64,000 nt of DNA from NCBI GenBank assembly GCA_016125475.1, contig WGLR01000010.1, positions 233,753 to 297,752 on the forward strand. Direction: 5' to 3'. Both the position numbers and the translations under genes were made by a program. The stretch comes from Betaproteobacteria bacterium. Lineage in GTDB: Bacteria > Pseudomonadota > Gammaproteobacteria > Burkholderiales > Ga0077523. Shown one piece after another: positions 1-12,400 of this stretch (position 1 is the stretch's first letter; the number at the start of each line of letters is the position of its first letter). The notes under the pieces are model-generated. The model had not been told where the DNA came from. It did not search any database and was given only the letters and a program-made list of their open reading frames with translations.

Positions 1-639
1 GATGCCGCCTGCGATGTAGACCAGCGTGAGCATGCCGAAGATGTAGGCCTGCACCAGACCCTCCACGATGTGCAGCATGAGGATCGGGACGGGAACGAGG
101 AAGCCGGCGACCAGGAGGATCAGCATGGCGGCCATCTCGAGGCTCATCACGTTGCCGAACAGGCGCACGGCGAGCGCAACGGTGCGGGAGATCTCGCTCA
201 CGATGTGGAACGGCAGCATGATCGGGTTCGGCGCGAGATAGTGGGCGAGGTACGCGCGCAGCCCGTCGGAACGGATGCCGTACCAGTGCACGGACAGGAA
301 CACGATGATCGCGAGCGCGACCGTCGTGGCGAGGTCGGCGGTCGGCGAGGACAGGGTCGGCAGGATGCCGAGAAGGTTCGCGATGGCGATGAAGATCCAG
401 AGCGTTCCGACGAACGGCAGCAGCAGGCGCGCGTGGTCCGGCAGGAACTGTGCGATCGCGTCCTCGATCGCACCGACCACGCCCTCGAGAACGGTCTGCA
501 CCGCGCCGGGTTCGAGGACGAGCCTGCGCGTGGCGAGCCACGACGTCGCCGTGAGGACGGCCATCAGTGCCCAGGTGACGATGACGGTGCGGGTGATCCC
601 GAATCCCGCGATCGAGAAGACGGCGTGGAGCGTTTCCAT
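1..639 (-). CDS. atpB: F-type ATPase subunit a, 3' end cut by window edge
   Basis: Membrane subunit a of an F0 sector, forming the ion half-channels facing the c-ring. 213 codons are visible from ATG at 639 to the window edge, with no stop reached. The sequence has several hydrophobic helices. It holds the motif VRLFGN inside SEISRTVALAVRLFGN, which carries the arginine equivalent to the essential stator arginine of subunit a. The ATG overlaps the TGA of the upstream small membrane gene (ATGA), so the two are translationally coupled. Order beta-epsilon-AtpQ-a is that of the N-ATPase operons, not of the housekeeping atpIBEFHAGDC operon. Subunits c, b, alpha and gamma should lie beyond the left edge. 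Whether it moves Na+ or H+ cannot be told, because subunit c is outside the window. Confidence 0.9.
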   Translation of the reverse strand, partial: METLHAVFSIAGFGITRTVIVTWALMAVLTATSWLATRRLVLEPGAVQTVLEGVVGAIEDAIAQFLPDHARLLLPFVGTLWIFIAIANLLGILPTLSSPTADLATTVALAIIVFLSVHWYGIRSDGLRAYLAHYLAPNPIMLPFHIVSEISRTVALAVRLFGNVMSLEMAAMLILLVAGFLVPVPILMLHIVEGLVQAYIFGMLTLVYIAGGI

Positions 640-916
640 CAGTCGTGATCCTGGAGGAAGCGGTAGACGTTGACCGCACCCACGACGACGCCCAGCACGA
701 TGAGGCTCACGGTCCAGCGCACGGAATACCCCGCGTGCATGCCGTCGAGCCAGCGGCCGATGTACGCACCCGCCACGACGGGCAGCACGAGCAGCCCTGC
801 CAGCGTGCCGATGTAGATCGTCTGCGCGAGCATGCCGCCGCGGTCCCGCTCGTGGCGGTCCAGGCGGTCCGCGCGTCGTTCCACCTCGTCGCGCAGTTCG
901 TCGTCGGGCTGCGGCG

Positions 917-920
<4 letters not shown>
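639..920 (-). CDS. atpQ: small two-helix membrane protein of N-ATPase operon (AtpQ/AtpI-like)
   Basis: A 93-residue protein with a charged N-terminal segment (about residues 1-30) and two membrane helices (about 33-54 and 68-88) separated by a short loop with the GRWLDG stretch. This matches the AtpI-like 'gene 1' proteins that precede subunit a in N-ATPase operons and are thought to help assemble or charge the c-ring; that role is known only by analogy. It starts at ATG 920, overlapping the epsilon stop (ATGA), and its stop overlaps the start of subunit a. N-ATPase operons normally carry a second small gene, atpR, between this gene and atpB; here there is no room for it. The symbol is assigned from position and topology. 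Confidence 0.72.
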
Positions 921-3686
<2,766 letters not shown>

Positions 3687-3774
3687 AGCCGCGCGACGCG
3701 AGCGGACACGCCGGACCGCGCGACGATTCCCGCGGCACCGGCCCGGCCTCGCGACACCCCGGAGAACCACAGGA

Positions 3775-4560
3775 ATGCCAGACACCATGGAACCGCTCCT
3801 CACCAGTCGGGAAGGCCCGATCGTCCGTCTCACCTTCAACCGCCCGGATTCGCTGAACGCGCTCGACGTGCCGCTCGCGAACGCGTTCGCCGAAACCTGC
3901 CTGAACCTCTCGCGTGATCCGGAGGTCCGGGTGGTGGTGCTGAACGGGGCCGGCAGGGCGTTCGTGGCGGGCGGTGACATCGCGGTGATGCGCGAGGCGC
4001 CGGTCGACAACGCACGGGCGCTGATCGACCTCATGCACCAGGGGCTTTCGCTGCTTGCCAGGATGCACGCATCCGTGATCGCGTCCGTGCACGGCGTCGT
4101 CGCCGGGGGCGGGCTCGGGGTGGCGCTGGCGGCGGATCTCGCGATCGCGGCGGAGGGCACCCGGTTCAACATGGCCTACGCGAACATCGGCACGAGCTGC
4201 GACTGTTCGAACTCATGGGCCCTGCCGCGCATCGTGGGCGTGCGCAAGGCGCTCGAGATCGCGTTGCTGAGCGAAACTTTCGACGCCGCCGAGGCGCTGC
4301 GTCTCGGGCTGGTCAACCGCGTCGTGCCGGCCGACCGGCTCGAGCGGGAGACGGACGCGCTCGCGCGCAGGCTTGCCGCCGGTCCCCCGCTCGCGCTCGG
4401 CAACCTCAAACGCCTGATGCGGGAGTCGTTCGACGCGACGCTCGAGGCGCAGCTGCAGAGCGAACGCGATGCGTTCCTGCAGTGTGCGGCCTCGAGCGAC
4501 TTCCGCGAGGGCGTGTCGGCGTTCGTCGAGAAACGGCGTCCGGTCTTCCGGGGCGAGTGA
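3775..4560 (+). CDS. enoyl-CoA hydratase/isomerase (crotonase) family protein
   Basis: A 261-residue crotonase-fold enzyme acting on acyl-CoA thioesters. The oxyanion-hole segments are clear: GAGRAFVAGGD near residue 60 and VHGVVAGGGLGVALAAD near residue 105. In the region that carries the two catalytic glutamates of classical enoyl-CoA hydratases it reads FNMAYANIGTSCDCSNSW and LPRIVG. The glutamates are missing and one Asp remains, closer to isomerase-type members such as PaaG. An isomerase or other crotonase reaction is therefore more likely than hydration; the substrate is unknown. Start ATG 3775 follows GGAG at 3761 with ten bases spacing; a second ATG at 3787 is possible. It converges on the RraA-like gene. 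Confidence 0.82.
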   Translation: MPDTMEPLLTSREGPIVRLTFNRPDSLNALDVPLANAFAETCLNLSRDPEVRVVVLNGAGRAFVAGGDIAVMREAPVDNARALIDLMHQGLSLLARMHASVIASVHGVVAGGGLGVALAADLAIAAEGTRFNMAYANIGTSCDCSNSWALPRIVGVRKALEIALLSETFDAAEALRLGLVNRVVPADRLERETDALARRLAAGPPLALGNLKRLMRESFDATLEAQLQSERDAFLQCAASSDFREGVSAFVEKRRPVFRGE

Positions 4561-4566
4561 ACCCGC

Positions 4567-5238
4567 TCAGGCGCGCCCGTAGCGGCCGAGCACGACATCC
4601 AGGGACGCGCCGTCGTCGATCTCCCCGCGGATCCGCGATTCCCGTTCGGTGATGCGCTCGGCTTCGGCCAGCACGAACTCGAGGTGCTGCGCAGGCACGA
4701 CGACGACGCCGTCGAGGTCGCCGAGGAGAAAGTCGCCGGGATTCACGGGGACGGTCCTTGCCGTCGCGCCCGGCATGACGACCGGCACCTGGGCACCCGT
4801 GACCTTCCAGCGCGTGATCGACTGGACCGGGGAGCGGTAGCGCGTGTACACGGGTATCCCGTGCTTCACGATCCACGCGGCGTCGCGGACGCCCCCGCTC
4901 ACGACGATGCCCGTGCAGCCGCGCACCTTCATCCCGAGCGCGAGGAGTTCTCCGAAACACGCCATGCCCTCGGCGTCGCCGGCCCAGACCGAGACGACAC
5001 CCGGGCTCATTCCCTCGATCGCCTGCATCTTGTCGGGATCGCCGGGGCCGTCGTACGGCATGCGCTGTCCGCGCACCGTGTACGCGAAACCCGCGAGTTT
5101 CGGCTGGCCCGGCGAGAGCGGGACGAGGTCCGTGGCAAGGGCCTGGTCGCGACAGCCGACCTGCTCGAGCACGTCCGACACCGTTGTCGTGTCCACGGCG
5201 AGGAAGCGCTGCCGCAGGGCGTCGAGTTCGTGAGTCAT
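4567..5238 (-). CDS. RraA / HMG-aldolase family protein
   Basis: A 223-residue protein of the RraA-like fold, which includes 4-hydroxy-4-methyl-2-oxoglutarate/oxaloacetate lyases and RNase E inhibitors. Key family residues are visible: GELLALGMKVRG and VVSGGVRDA with the Arg-Asp pair that binds substrate and metal, and later PGDFLLGDLDGVVVVP. Together these favour a metal-dependent class II aldolase or decarboxylase over an RNase E regulator. Start ATG 5238 has AAAGGA six bases upstream. It lies 46 bases after the SMP-30 gene on the same strand, so the two probably form a small catabolic operon for a sugar acid or hydroxy-acid; the actual compound cannot be named. Confidence 0.82.
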   Translation of the reverse strand: MTHELDALRQRFLAVDTTTVSDVLEQVGCRDQALATDLVPLSPGQPKLAGFAYTVRGQRMPYDGPGDPDKMQAIEGMSPGVVSVWAGDAEGMACFGELLALGMKVRGCTGIVVSGGVRDAAWIVKHGIPVYTRYRSPVQSITRWKVTGAQVPVVMPGATARTVPVNPGDFLLGDLDGVVVVPAQHLEFVLAEAERITERESRIRGEIDDGASLDVVLGRYGRA

Positions 5239-5284
5239 GTATGTCCTTTTCCCGAGGGCCTCGTCGCGGGCGGGTCGCCGCGGA

Positions 5285-6235
5285 TCACGCGGCCGGAAGC
5301 GCCTGTCCGGGCAACCGCAGACCCGGGCGCGCCCAGTCCACCTCGATGAGGCGTCCGAAGCCCGAGAGCGTCACGTACATGCGACGCAGATCGCTGCCGC
5401 CGAACGCGACGTTCGTGCAGTAGGGCTCGGAGGTCCTGTGGAACTCCAGCCACTCGCCGTCCGGGCTCACGACACTCACGCCGCCGCTGATCAGCGTGGC
5501 GACACAGACGTTGCCACCGGCCTCCACCTTGAGGGAATCGAACCGCTGGTAGCCGGGAAGTCCGACGAGGCAGCGACCGCCGTTCGGAGACGGAAACGGA
5601 TCCTTCTGCACGGTTCCTTCGCCCGTGATGCGGAACGCCCACAGACGTGCCGACTCGGTCTCCGCGACGTAGAGCGTGCTGCCGTCGGGGGAGAGGCCGA
5701 TTCCATTCGGGGTGATCATCGGGAAGACGGCCTCGCGGATGAGGCTGCCGTCCGTGCGCGCGTAGTAGACGGCTCCGCGGTCCATGAGCCGGTCGTAGAC
5801 CTTGCCGAGATCCGTGAACCAGAATCCGCCGTGCCCGTCGAGCACGATGTCGTTGGGCCCCTTCAGCGGAACGCCGTCGCACTCGGTGTAGAGGTCCTCC
5901 ACGCGGCCGGATTCGGGGTCGACACGCTGGATGCGCCCGCCGATGTATCTTTCCGCACGACGGTGGGGGCGCAGGAGTCCGTCGGTTTCACGCGTGAAGT
6001 CGAAGCCCCCGTTGTTGCAGACGTAGAACTTGCCGTCGGGACCGATCGCGGCGCCGTTCGGTCCGCCGCCGAGGTCTGCCACGACGGAGACGCGACCGTC
6101 GGGGTGTACCCGGGACAGAGTGCCGCGGGCAATCTCCACGAGCACCACGGATCCGTCCGCCATGGCCACGGGACCTTCGGGAAACAGCAGGCCGCTCGCG
6201 ATCTCGCGTCCGCTCAGTTCCAGCATCTTCGTCAC
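5285..6235 (-). CDS. SMP-30/gluconolactonase/LRE family protein
   Basis: A 316-residue six-bladed beta-propeller of the SMP-30 family, metal-dependent lactonases that open sugar or other lactones. Motifs seen: LLFPEGPVAMADGS near the N-terminus with the metal-ligand glutamate, GPNGAAIGPDGKFYVCNNGG, CDGVPLKGPNDIVLDGHGGFWFTD with the Asn ligand, and PNGIGLSPDGSTLYVAET with the second Asn and later segments. The GTG at 6235 is taken as start because AAAGGAGA stands seven bases before it; ATG 6226 is an alternative. No signal peptide is seen, so it is cytoplasmic. It is upstream of the RraA-like gene on the same strand, which suggests lactone opening followed by cleavage of the product. Confidence 0.83.
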   Translation of the reverse strand: MTKMLELSGREIASGLLFPEGPVAMADGSVVLVEIARGTLSRVHPDGRVSVVADLGGGPNGAAIGPDGKFYVCNNGGFDFTRETDGLLRPHRRAERYIGGRIQRVDPESGRVEDLYTECDGVPLKGPNDIVLDGHGGFWFTDLGKVYDRLMDRGAVYYARTDGSLIREAVFPMITPNGIGLSPDGSTLYVAETESARLWAFRITGEGTVQKDPFPSPNGGRCLVGLPGYQRFDSLKVEAGGNVCVATLISGGVSVVSPDGEWLEFHRTSEPYCTNVAFGGSDLRRMYVTLSGFGRLIEVDWARPGLRLPGQALPAA

Positions 6236-6427
6236 GTCCGACTCTCCTTTCGTTCTGTCTGGGACATCTCCCGAATGCGTGAGCGGTCGCGCGGCGCGGC
6301 GGCGATCCGGTGCAGGACGACCCGGGCGCCCGAATATCGCGCAATTCCCGGGTGACCGCCATCCCCGGTTTCACGACGCACGCTATGCTTGCGGCGTGAT
6401 CAACGTCCCATCCTGACCAGAGGATCC

Positions 6428-8065
6428 ATGGCCCGCATCCTTCCGCACGGCTGGCGGGAAGTCCCGGCGACGGGCGCCGCCCGGCGCGTGATCGAGACGC
6501 TGGCACGACTGGAGGCTGCACTGCCGGACGACTGCACCGTCTACCACGGCGTGCACTGGACGCGCCTCGACGGCGAGCGCTCCGTGGCCGGCGAGATCGA
6601 TTTCGTCGTGGTGTCCCCCGAGGGGGCCGTCGTGCTCATCGAACAGAAGACAGGCTTCCTGCGCGAAACCCCCGAGGGGCTCGTGAAGGCGCACGGGACC
6701 CGTCAGGAGCGTGTCGCGCTCGGGCTCTCGCGAAGCGCGCGTGCCCTGACCGAGCGCTTCACGACGAGCTCGGGCGAGGCTGCCTTCGCGCCCGAATGGC
6801 TGCTGTACTGCCCCGACTTCACGGTGCGCGAGCCAGCGATCGCCGGCCTCGACCCGCGGCGCATCGTGGACGCGACGCGACGCGAGGACCTTCCGGGGGT
6901 GGTGCTCGGCGCGCTGTCCGCGGCCGGGCCGTCGCGCGCGCCCGTCGCGAGAATCCACCGGTTCTTTCGCGACGTGCTCGAACTCGCACCGGAAATCGGT
7001 GTCATGGCGGACAACGTGGCGGACCTGTACACGCGACTGTCGGGCGGACTCGCGACCTGGGGCCGCAGACTCGCCTTCGATCCGTTCCGGCTCCACGTGA
7101 TCGGGACGGCCGGCTCGGGCAAGACGCAGCTCGCGCTCGCGGTCTGCCGCGACGCGGTCGACGCCGGCCGCCAGCCGCTCTACGTCTGTTACAACAGACC
7201 GCTTGCCGACCACATGGCGAGGGTCGTTCCCGGGGGAACGGAAGTCGCGACCTATCATCAGCTGTGCGAGCGCGCCATGCGGGCGGCGGGGGAGGCACCG
7301 GATTTCACTTCGCCCGACGTGTTCCGGATCCTGGAACGCCGGCTGTCCGAGGCAACGCCCGGTCTCCTGCCGGGCTTCGACGATCTCATCGTGGACGAGG
7401 GGCAGGATTTCCGTCCCGAGTGGCGTGACGCCCTCATGAGGCTGCTTCCGGCGCATGCGCGGATCTGGTGGCTCGAGGACCCGCTGCAGAATCTCTACGA
7501 ACGTCCGCCCGCCGATCTGGTCGGATGGGTGGTGCTCAGGGCAGAAACCAACTATCGCAGCCCCCGGGACGTGACCGATTTCCTGTCGGCGAGTCTGGGC
7601 GGGCAGGCGGTGGCACCGGCCGGCAGCCCGGTGGACGGCGGAGGGGTCGAAACCATTACCTACGAGACGGAAGCGGAACTCGAGGACGCGACCAAGCGCG
7701 CGATCACGATGGCGATCGGGCTCGGGTTCCGGCGCTCGATGATCGGGGTCGTGACCTTTCGCGGGCGGGAGGGGTCCGTGCTCGCCTCGCGCAGCCACCT
7801 CGGTCCGCACGCGATGCGTGCCTTCACGGGTCGCTACGACCTTCTCGGAATGCCCGAATACACGACGGGAGAGATCCTTCTCGACTCCGTGTACCGCTTC
7901 AAGGGCCGCTCCGCGCCGTGCATCGTCTTCACCGAAATCGACTTCGAGACGCTCGACGAGCGGACGCGGCGGAAACTCTTCGTGGGCGCGACGCGCGCGA
8001 CGATGAAGCTCCTGCTCGTGACCTCCCGGCGCTCGGCGCGGCAACTCGGGATCGCCGACGGCTGA
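6428..8065 (+). CDS. NERD-domain nuclease fused to UvrD/REP-like helicase
   Basis: A 545-residue two-domain protein. Residues about 15-130 look like a NERD (nuclease-related) domain with GEIDFVVV (E56, D58) and IEQKTG (E72, Gln, K74), the acidic and lysine residues of a PD-(D/E)XK-type core. From about residue 215 there is a superfamily 1 ATPase: Walker A GTAGSGKT ending at K232, the YNRPLADHM motif Ia-like segment, Walker B LIVDEGQDF (D323-E324), the NYRSPRDV motif IV-like segment and VGATRAT near the end. NERD/UvrD fusions are known, with roles in DNA processing proposed and some found near defence genes. This one stands alone between a lactonase and an efflux operon. Start ATG 6428 is family-like; the frame is open to 6389. 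Confidence 0.8.
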   Translation: MARILPHGWREVPATGAARRVIETLARLEAALPDDCTVYHGVHWTRLDGERSVAGEIDFVVVSPEGAVVLIEQKTGFLRETPEGLVKAHGTRQERVALGLSRSARALTERFTTSSGEAAFAPEWLLYCPDFTVREPAIAGLDPRRIVDATRREDLPGVVLGALSAAGPSRAPVARIHRFFRDVLELAPEIGVMADNVADLYTRLSGGLATWGRRLAFDPFRLHVIGTAGSGKTQLALAVCRDAVDAGRQPLYVCYNRPLADHMARVVPGGTEVATYHQLCERAMRAAGEAPDFTSPDVFRILERRLSEATPGLLPGFDDLIVDEGQDFRPEWRDALMRLLPAHARIWWLEDPLQNLYERPPADLVGWVVLRAETNYRSPRDVTDFLSASLGGQAVAPAGSPVDGGGVETITYETEAELEDATKRAITMAIGLGFRRSMIGVVTFRGREGSVLASRSHLGPHAMRAFTGRYDLLGMPEYTTGEILLDSVYRFKGRSAPCIVFTEIDFETLDERTRRKLFVGATRATMKLLLVTSRRSARQLGIADG

Positions 8066-8097
8066 TGGCAAGTCGTACCGATTCCGCCGCGAGCCGG

Positions 8098-8114
8098 AGT
8101 AAACTCCGTTTACT
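8098..8114. promoter_or_regulatory. perfect inverted repeat upstream of RND efflux operon (candidate operator)
   Basis: AGTAAAC-TCC-GTTTACT is a perfect 7+3+7 inverted repeat in otherwise G+C-rich sequence, 49 bases before the efflux adaptor start. AT-rich palindromes of this kind are typical binding sites of TetR/AcrR-type repressors of efflux operons. The neighbouring TTTATAAA at 8114-8121 may be part of the promoter. No regulator gene lies next to it, so the repressor must be encoded elsewhere. Confidence 0.55.
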
Positions 8115-8162
8115 TTATAAACCGACGCAACCTGACGTGGAAACTCCCGAGGGGACAAGAAC

Positions 8163-9392
8163 ATGAACGTGACCTCCTTCCCGTGCCCCGGTCTCGGCCG
8201 GGTGACTGCCGGATCCGTGCTCGTCGTCGCTGCCCTGCTCGGCGGGTGCAAGCAGAAGGACGAGGGACAGGCGGCGGCGCACCAGGGCCCGCCCCCGCAG
8301 GTGAACGTCGTGACGGTCACGCCGAAGGATCTGCCCCTCACGTTCGAGTACGTCGGACAGACGGCAGGCGTGCGCGAGGTGGAGGTCCGGCCACGCGTCG
8401 GCGGGATACTGCTGCACTGGAACTACACGGAAGGCACGCGCGTGAAGGCCGGTCAGAGCCTGTTCACGATCGACCCCGCACCGTTCCGCGCGAACGTGGC
8501 GCGTCTGGAGGCGTCACTCGCCGGTGCCCGAGCGCGGCACGACCAGACGACACGCGAAGCCGCGCGGATCAAGCCGCTCCTCGAACAGGGGATGGTGACG
8601 CGCAAGTCCTACGACGACGCTACCGCGGCCGACGAGATCGCCGCCGCCGACGAGCAGGCCGCGCGTGCCGCGCTCGACGAAGCCCGCCTCGAACTCGGCT
8701 ACACGAACGTGGCGGCGCCGATCGCCGGCGTCACGGGTCTCGCGGCCAAGTCCGAGGGCAGTCTCGTCGAGGCACAGCAGACGCTGCTCACCACGATCAC
8801 GCAGATCGATCCGATCCACGTGATCTTCAACATTCCCGAGCCCGAACACATGCGCATCAAGCGCGAGGCGGCGCAGGGGATCATCCGGCTGCCCCCCGAC
8901 GGGCGCTTCGACGCGGAGGTCACGCTGGCCGATGGCAGCGTCTATCCGCGCACGGGCAAGGTGGACTTCACGAACGTGCGCGTGGACCCGTCGACGAGCA
9001 GCATCGAGGCGCGCGCGGTGATGCCCAATCCGGACCTCGTCCTGCGGCCCGGGCAGTTCGCGCGCGTGAAACTTTCGGGGGCCGTCCGGCCCGACACGAT
9101 CACCGTGCCGCAGCGTGCCGTGCTGGAGGGGCCCGGAAGCAAGATCGTGCTCACCGTGAACGCGAAGGGGGTGGTGGAACCGCGTCCGGTGGAGGTCGGC
9201 GAATGGGGCCCCGGAGACGAGTGGATCATCACGAAGGGCCTGCACGCGGGTGACCGCGTGATCACGGACGGCATGATCAAGGCCCGGCCCGGATCGCCGG
9301 TGACGATCACGCAGACGCCGGCGGTGGGCGGGGCCCCGAAAGGGGACGGCCCGGCCGGCGGGGATTCCCAAGCGCCCTCCGGCCAGCACTGA
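8163..9392 (+). CDS. RND efflux periplasmic adaptor lipoprotein (AcrA/MexA family)
   Basis: A 409-residue membrane fusion protein linking an RND pump to an outer-membrane channel. An N-terminal lipoprotein signal ends in LLGGC (Cys29). Then come the lipoyl/barrel-sandwich half motif (VRPRVGGILLHWNYTEGTRVKAGQ), an alpha-hairpin rich in Ala, Glu and Arg (about residues 115-180), the second lipoyl half (ELGYTNVAAPIAGVTG) and the C-terminal beta-barrel and membrane-proximal domains. GAGGGGAC lies upstream of ATG 8163. It is followed after 12 bases by the pump gene. A candidate operator palindrome lies 49 bases upstream. No outer-membrane factor gene follows, so a TolC-like protein from elsewhere is needed. 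Confidence 0.92.
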   Translation: MNVTSFPCPGLGRVTAGSVLVVAALLGGCKQKDEGQAAAHQGPPPQVNVVTVTPKDLPLTFEYVGQTAGVREVEVRPRVGGILLHWNYTEGTRVKAGQSLFTIDPAPFRANVARLEASLAGARARHDQTTREAARIKPLLEQGMVTRKSYDDATAADEIAAADEQAARAALDEARLELGYTNVAAPIAGVTGLAAKSEGSLVEAQQTLLTTITQIDPIHVIFNIPEPEHMRIKREAAQGIIRLPPDGRFDAEVTLADGSVYPRTGKVDFTNVRVDPSTSSIEARAVMPNPDLVLRPGQFARVKLSGAVRPDTITVPQRAVLEGPGSKIVLTVNAKGVVEPRPVEVGEWGPGDEWIITKGLHAGDRVITDGMIKARPGSPVTITQTPAVGGAPKGDGPAGGDSQAPSGQH

Positions 9393-9404
9393 GCGGGGGG
9401 AATC

Positions 9405-12400
9405 GTGAATCTCTCGCGCTTCTTCATTGACCGCCCGATCTTCGCCGTCGTCCTGTCCTCGTTTCTCGTCCTCGCGGGTCTCGCCGCGATGCGAACGCTG
9501 CCGATCGCGCAGTATCCGGAGATCGCCCCACCGGTCGTGACCGTCCGCGCGTACTACCCCGGCGCGTCCGCCAAGACGGTCGAGCAGACGGTTGCCGCAC
9601 CGCTCGAGAACCAGCTCACCGGCGTCGAGGACATGATCTACATGTCCTCGATCTCGGGCTCGAACGGCCAGCTCGAGATCCAGGTGACCTTCGACATCGG
9701 TTCGGACGCCGACCGCGCGGCCCTCAACGTGAACAACCGCGGCAAGGAGGCCGAGGCGAGGCTGCCCGAGGAAGTGCGCCGTCAGGGCGTCACGGTCGAG
9801 AAGGGGTCGTCGTCGTTCCTGTTCGTGTACGCGCTCTATTCACCCGACAACCGCTACGACGATCTCTACACGAGCAACTACGCGACGCTGAACATCCTCG
9901 ACAACCTCAAGCGCGTGCCGGGCACGACCAACGTGCAGATATTCGGCGCGAAGGACTATGCGATGCGGGTCTGGCTGCGGCCGGACCGGCTCACGCAGCT
10001 CAAGCTCACGCCGGGTGACGTGGCGCGGGCGCTCGCGGAGCAGAACGCGCAGTTCGCGGCGGGCAAGATCGGACAGAACCCCACCGGGGGCCCGCAGGAA
10101 ATGGTCTACACGATCACGACCCAGGGCCGCTTCTCCGACGTGAAGCAGTTCGAGAACATCCTCGTTCGCTCGACGCCGGGTGGCGCCGCCATCCGCCTCA
10201 AGGATGTCGCGCGCGTCGAACTCGGGTCCAAGGACTACGACTTCATAGGCCGCGTGAACGGGAAGCCCGCGACGCTGATCGGGGTCTTCCTCCAGCCGGG
10301 CGCGAACGCGCTGGATGTCGCGGACCAGTGCAATGCCGTGATGCAGCGGCTCGCCAAGCGTTTTCCGGAAGGACTCAAGTACTCGACCGTGTACGACACG
10401 ACGCGCTTCGTGAAGGTGTCGATCCGCGAGGTCGTGAAGACGCTCGGCGAGGCGATGCTCCTCGTGTTCCTCGTCGTGTTCCTGTTCCTTCAGAACTGGC
10501 GGGCGACGCTCATACCGTTCGCCGCGGTGCCGGTCTCGCTCATCGGGACCTTCGGGGGGCTGTTCCTGCTCGGGTACTCCATCAACACGCTCACGCTGTT
10601 CGGGATGGTGCTGTCCATCGGCATCGTCGTGGACGACGCGATCGTCGTGCTCGAGAACGTCGAGCGGATCATGCGCGAGGACCGCCTGAGCGCCCGCGAG
10701 GCCGCGATACGGGCCATGTCCGAGGTGACGGGGCCGATCGTCGCCATCGTGCTCGTGCTCTGTGCCGTATTCGTGCCGGTGGCCTTCCTGGGGGGGCTGG
10801 CCGGCGAGCTCTACCGTCAGTTCGCGGTCACGATCGCGATCGCGGTCGTGATATCGGGCTTCGTCGCGCTCACGCTCACGCCCTCGCTCTGCGTGTTCCT
10901 GCTCAAGCAGCACCACCGGGAGCCCGGCGGATTCTTCCGGCTGTTCAACCGGTGGTTCGGACGCGTGACCCTGCACTACACCCACGGTGTCGGCTGGATC
11001 ATCCGGCGTAGCGCGATCGGGTTGCTGCTGTTCGCGGGAATGGTCGCGGTCGCGCTGAGTCTCTGGCGCATCACGCCGACCAGCCTCGTGCCGAGCGAGG
11101 ACACCGGTTACTACATCGGGGCCGTGTTCCTGCCGGACGGAGCGACCCTCCAGCGCACGGATGCTGTCGTGCAGGAGGTCACCAAGGCCATGCTCTCGAA
11201 CCCCGCGAACGAGTGGGCTGTCGCCTTCACCGGAATGGACTTCCTGGGTGGCGGCTTCCGCAACAGCGCGGCGACCATCTTCGCGTCACAGAAGCACTGG
11301 GACGAGCGTCCGGGCGTCTACACGGACCAGCTCGTCGGCGAGCTCTATGCGAAGACGGCGCACATCAACGAGGGACTCGTGCTCGCGTTCCCGCCGCCGC
11401 CGATTCTCGGGCTCGGCAATTCGGACAGCTTCGAGTTCTACATCCAGAACCGCGGCGACGGCGGGTCCGATCGGCTGAACGAGGTCCTGCAGAAGTTCCT
11501 CGCGCGTGCGAACAAGGATCCCATGCTCGGCCGCGTGCAGACCCTCTGGCGGCCGAACGTCCCGCAGCTCTACGTGGACGTGGACCGTGACAAGGCGAAG
11601 TCGCTCGGCGTGTCGCTCGATTCGCTCTACACGTCGCTCGCGGCCACGCTGGGCACGTACTACGTGAACGACTTCAACAAGTTCGGTCGCACGTGGCAGG
11701 TTCTGGTCTCGGCCGAGCCCAGGTTCCGCAAGCGGCCCGACGACATCGGGGACATGTACGTTCGCTCCGACGCCGGTGCGATGGTGCCGCTGCGTTCGCT
11801 CGCAACGGTCAGGTTCTCCTCCGGGCCGGACTCGCTCACGCGCTTCAACAATCTGCCGGCCGTGAAGATTCTGGGGCAGGCAGCCCCGGGCGTGTCTTCG
11901 GGACAGGCCATCCAGGTCGTGGAGCGGATCGCGAAAGAGGTGCTGCCGCCCGACTTCACCTACGACTGGGGCGGGGCGTCGTACCAGGAAAAGCGCTCGA
12001 CGGGGACGTCCGCGATCGCGCTCGGCATGGCCGTGATCATGGTGTTCCTGATCCTCGCGGCGCAGTACGAACGCTGGTCGCTGCCGCTCTCGGTCCTGCT
12101 GGCGCTTCCGTTCGGAACGTTCGGTGCGCTCGCAGCGGTGTACCTGCGCGGACTCACGAACGACGTGTACTTCCAGATCGGCCTCGTCACGCTGCTCGGG
12201 CTGGCGGCCAAGAACGCGATCCTGATCGTCGAATACGCGCTGCTGAAGCACCAGGAAGGGCTTTCGGCGTCGGCAGCGGCGCTCGAGGCCGCGCGGCTCA
12301 GGTTCCGTCCGATCCTCATGACGTCGATGGCGTTCATTCTCGGTGTGCTGCCGCTCGCACTTTCCGTGGGAGCGGGTGCCGGTGCGCGCCGTTCGGTCGG

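Noticed and set aside
5530..5545. GGGAATCGAACCGCTG, resembling the complement of a tRNA T-arm
   Set aside because: It lies inside the SMP-30 gene, and no acceptor or anticodon stem can be formed around it.
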